This document shows, piece by piece, positions 62,901-64,000 of a stretch of 64,000 bases of DNA; the stretch's first letter is position 1; every line of letters begins with the position of its first letter. Below the pieces are notes generated by a model. The model ran no database searches. It had not been told where the DNA came from and saw nothing but the letters and a program-made list of their open reading frames with translations. The position numbers and the translations under genes were made by a program. Origin of the DNA: Onchocerca volvulus (lineage: Eukaryota > Nematoda > Chromadorea > Rhabditida > Onchocercidae); NCBI GenBank assembly GCA_000499405.2, contig HG738138.1, positions 7,996,888 through 8,060,887 on the forward strand, in the 5' to 3' direction.

Positions 62901-63382
62901 TTTTCGACGCGATCACTAGCCATGCTGAAAATACTTCTTGAAATTGCAGTTCTTCCTCCATTATTCGAGTTTGCATCACCAATTAAAAAAGATGCATCTA
63001 TATGTGAAATTTTTTGTTTGGCTTTATCGAAGATACCTGAAGAAATTGTTCCATCTCACCCTTTGTGTGTTTTTTCTTTTTTTTTTTTCTTTTCACATAA
63101 GCCTATACAAATTTCTCCTCATTTGCAAAAAAGACTGAAAAAATCCAACAACCGTATATAGGAAAGTTAAGCGTGCCAAATCCATGTAAGCTTACCTTTA
63201 ATATGATCAAGAGAATGGTCAGCAGATGCTGATTTTGGATGGTATTTTTCAACATGAACATGTAACGTGGTCAAATCACCCAAATCTTGCATACAAAATG
63301 GGCATAGAAAGCCCTGTCTGAATGCACCACCCAAATCATTTGTGTCATTATTACTCATATCCATGACGAGAATACTGCTCAT
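59903..63382 (-). CDS. rabs-5: Rabenosyn-5, FYVE-finger Rab5 effector (588 aa)
   Basis: Eleven exons in phase: 63382-63196, 63036-62857, 62591-62451, 62320-62159, 61886-61639, 61387-61206, 61074-60988, 60899-60788, 60632-60507, 60389-60169 and 60023-59903. The protein starts with an N-terminal C2H2 finger (GFLCPFCMQDLG ... HVHVEKYH). Next come KGIFDKAKQKI and NSLIIRLDKLI, both typical of rabenosyn, and a FYVE domain with the R(R/K)HHCR core (TRRRHHCRLCGEIICHAC). A helical region follows (LYERLCSLFRDAQKLATSYA). Near the end are one NPF motif (HTNPFIEEKD, a ligand for EH-domain proteins) and a C-terminal Rab-binding-type helical hairpin (LQEQILIIKGYLKQAVEDS; EILERNLCDLEREIEKL). Rabenosyn binds PI3P and Rab5 on early endosomes, partners with VPS45, and promotes fusion and recycling. 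The start ATG is at 63382, after an in-frame GTG. Identification is firm. Confidence 0.93.
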
Positions 63383-64000
63383 CACATATTGCGGTTAACA
63401 CTTCTTCATGAAAATTTGCATAACTTATGAATTATCCTAAAAAGTCTAACAAATATAATAATCTGAAAAATTTTGTAGTGATCAAGATTAACTGTGATTA
63501 CTAGAAAGATTCCATAATAAAACTTACTATTTACAAAAGGCAGTTGCTTCCATGCAAAGATGAGACTAATCCATTGCTCCTCAATGTCGTCTCGACCAAT
63601 CACAGCAACTGACAAAGAGCTCATGGAAGAATATGTGAAAGGTAAAAAGCAGAAAGGAATTAGCTGACATAAAAATCCCTTCAGAACACTAATTTTCCAA
63701 TTAGGTTACGGAGACTTCTAAAATCAAGATTGTATTCTTGATCTTTGAGTAGAATCAGATATATTCACAATTCATACTCACTGACATCAATCCCCACACC
63801 TTCAACCAAAGATTCTGTTCGAAGTAAATGCACAAAGCTTAAAACACAATATATTCCTTATTTCTATCCAAATTGATAGCACCATCCGGGTAAAACAACA
63901 AAAAGCGGCTACGGGCAATTTTGAATTTGAAAAGAAAGAATTACTGAACATCCTTGTTTAAATAAGGTGACATTTGGTTAATGGACTATTGAGGTTGATT
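63383..64000. other. Upstream flank of rabs-5 to the window edge
   Basis: A leftward ATG at 63624 opens a 34-codon stretch (MSSLSVAVIGRDDIEEQW...) ending at a donor-like AGTAAGT near 63530, with a TTTTTCAG acceptor at about 63463 that would close the frame after a few codons. It may be a small upstream ORF or chance; no family is recognised and no gene is called. Confidence 0.3.

Overview
The window is AT-rich, intron-rich eukaryotic DNA that reads best as a nematode nuclear chromosome, probably a clade III/filarial-type genome. The evidence is: (i) five confidently recognised genes look most like their nematode orthologues; (ii) exons are short (mostly 80-250 bp) with introns ending in TTTTCAG/TTTCAG; (iii) introns and intergenic DNA carry long A/T homopolymers and (TA)n runs; (iv) one gene has its ATG directly after a TTTCAG acceptor, as expected for spliced-leader trans-splicing. 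There is no operon, CRISPR array, rRNA, recognisable tRNA or intact transposon.

Layout. 148-2342 (+): 3' part of a cytohesin-type ARF-GEF (grp-1 orthologue; end of Sec7, then PH). 2343-6701: no recognisable gene. 6702-10467 (-): divergent importin-alpha-like ARM-repeat gene whose reading frame is broken in several places. 10468-20078: long gene-poor stretch with a perfect 26-bp inverted repeat, microsatellites and several weak coding-like fragments. 20079-20871 (+): small R-SNARE of the VAMP8 type. 22067-22508 (-): two-exon fragment containing a duplicated ~35-residue module. 23115-49735 (+): a complete PIEZO mechanosensitive channel gene (pezo-1), about 47 exons and about 2,395 codons, filling over 40% of the window. 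51825-54973 (-): complete 12-exon B9-domain gene, MKS1 (457 aa). 58148-59139 (+): three-exon bZIP factor (205 aa). 59903-63382 (-): complete 11-exon rabenosyn-5 (588 aa).

Biology. cytohesin (ARF activation), VAMP (vesicle fusion) and rabenosyn-5 (Rab5/endosome recycling) are membrane-traffic genes; MKS1 acts at the ciliary transition zone and PIEZO is a mechanically gated cation channel. They are independent transcription units on both strands (pezo-1/mks-1 convergent, mks-1/bZIP divergent, bZIP/rabs-5 convergent), so no shared pathway is implied by position.

I did not find a clearly new biological system. The most unusual structural signals are a long near-perfect hairpin (about 82-bp arms) inside a pezo-1 intron, a perfect 26-bp hairpin at 11.2 kb, a dead duplicate of a cytohesin PH exon, the frame-broken importin-like gene, and the in-frame module duplication at 22 kb. 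Exon limits were set by hand from splice consensus and phase; in pezo-1, mks-1 and rabs-5 the phases agree at every junction except one in pezo-1.
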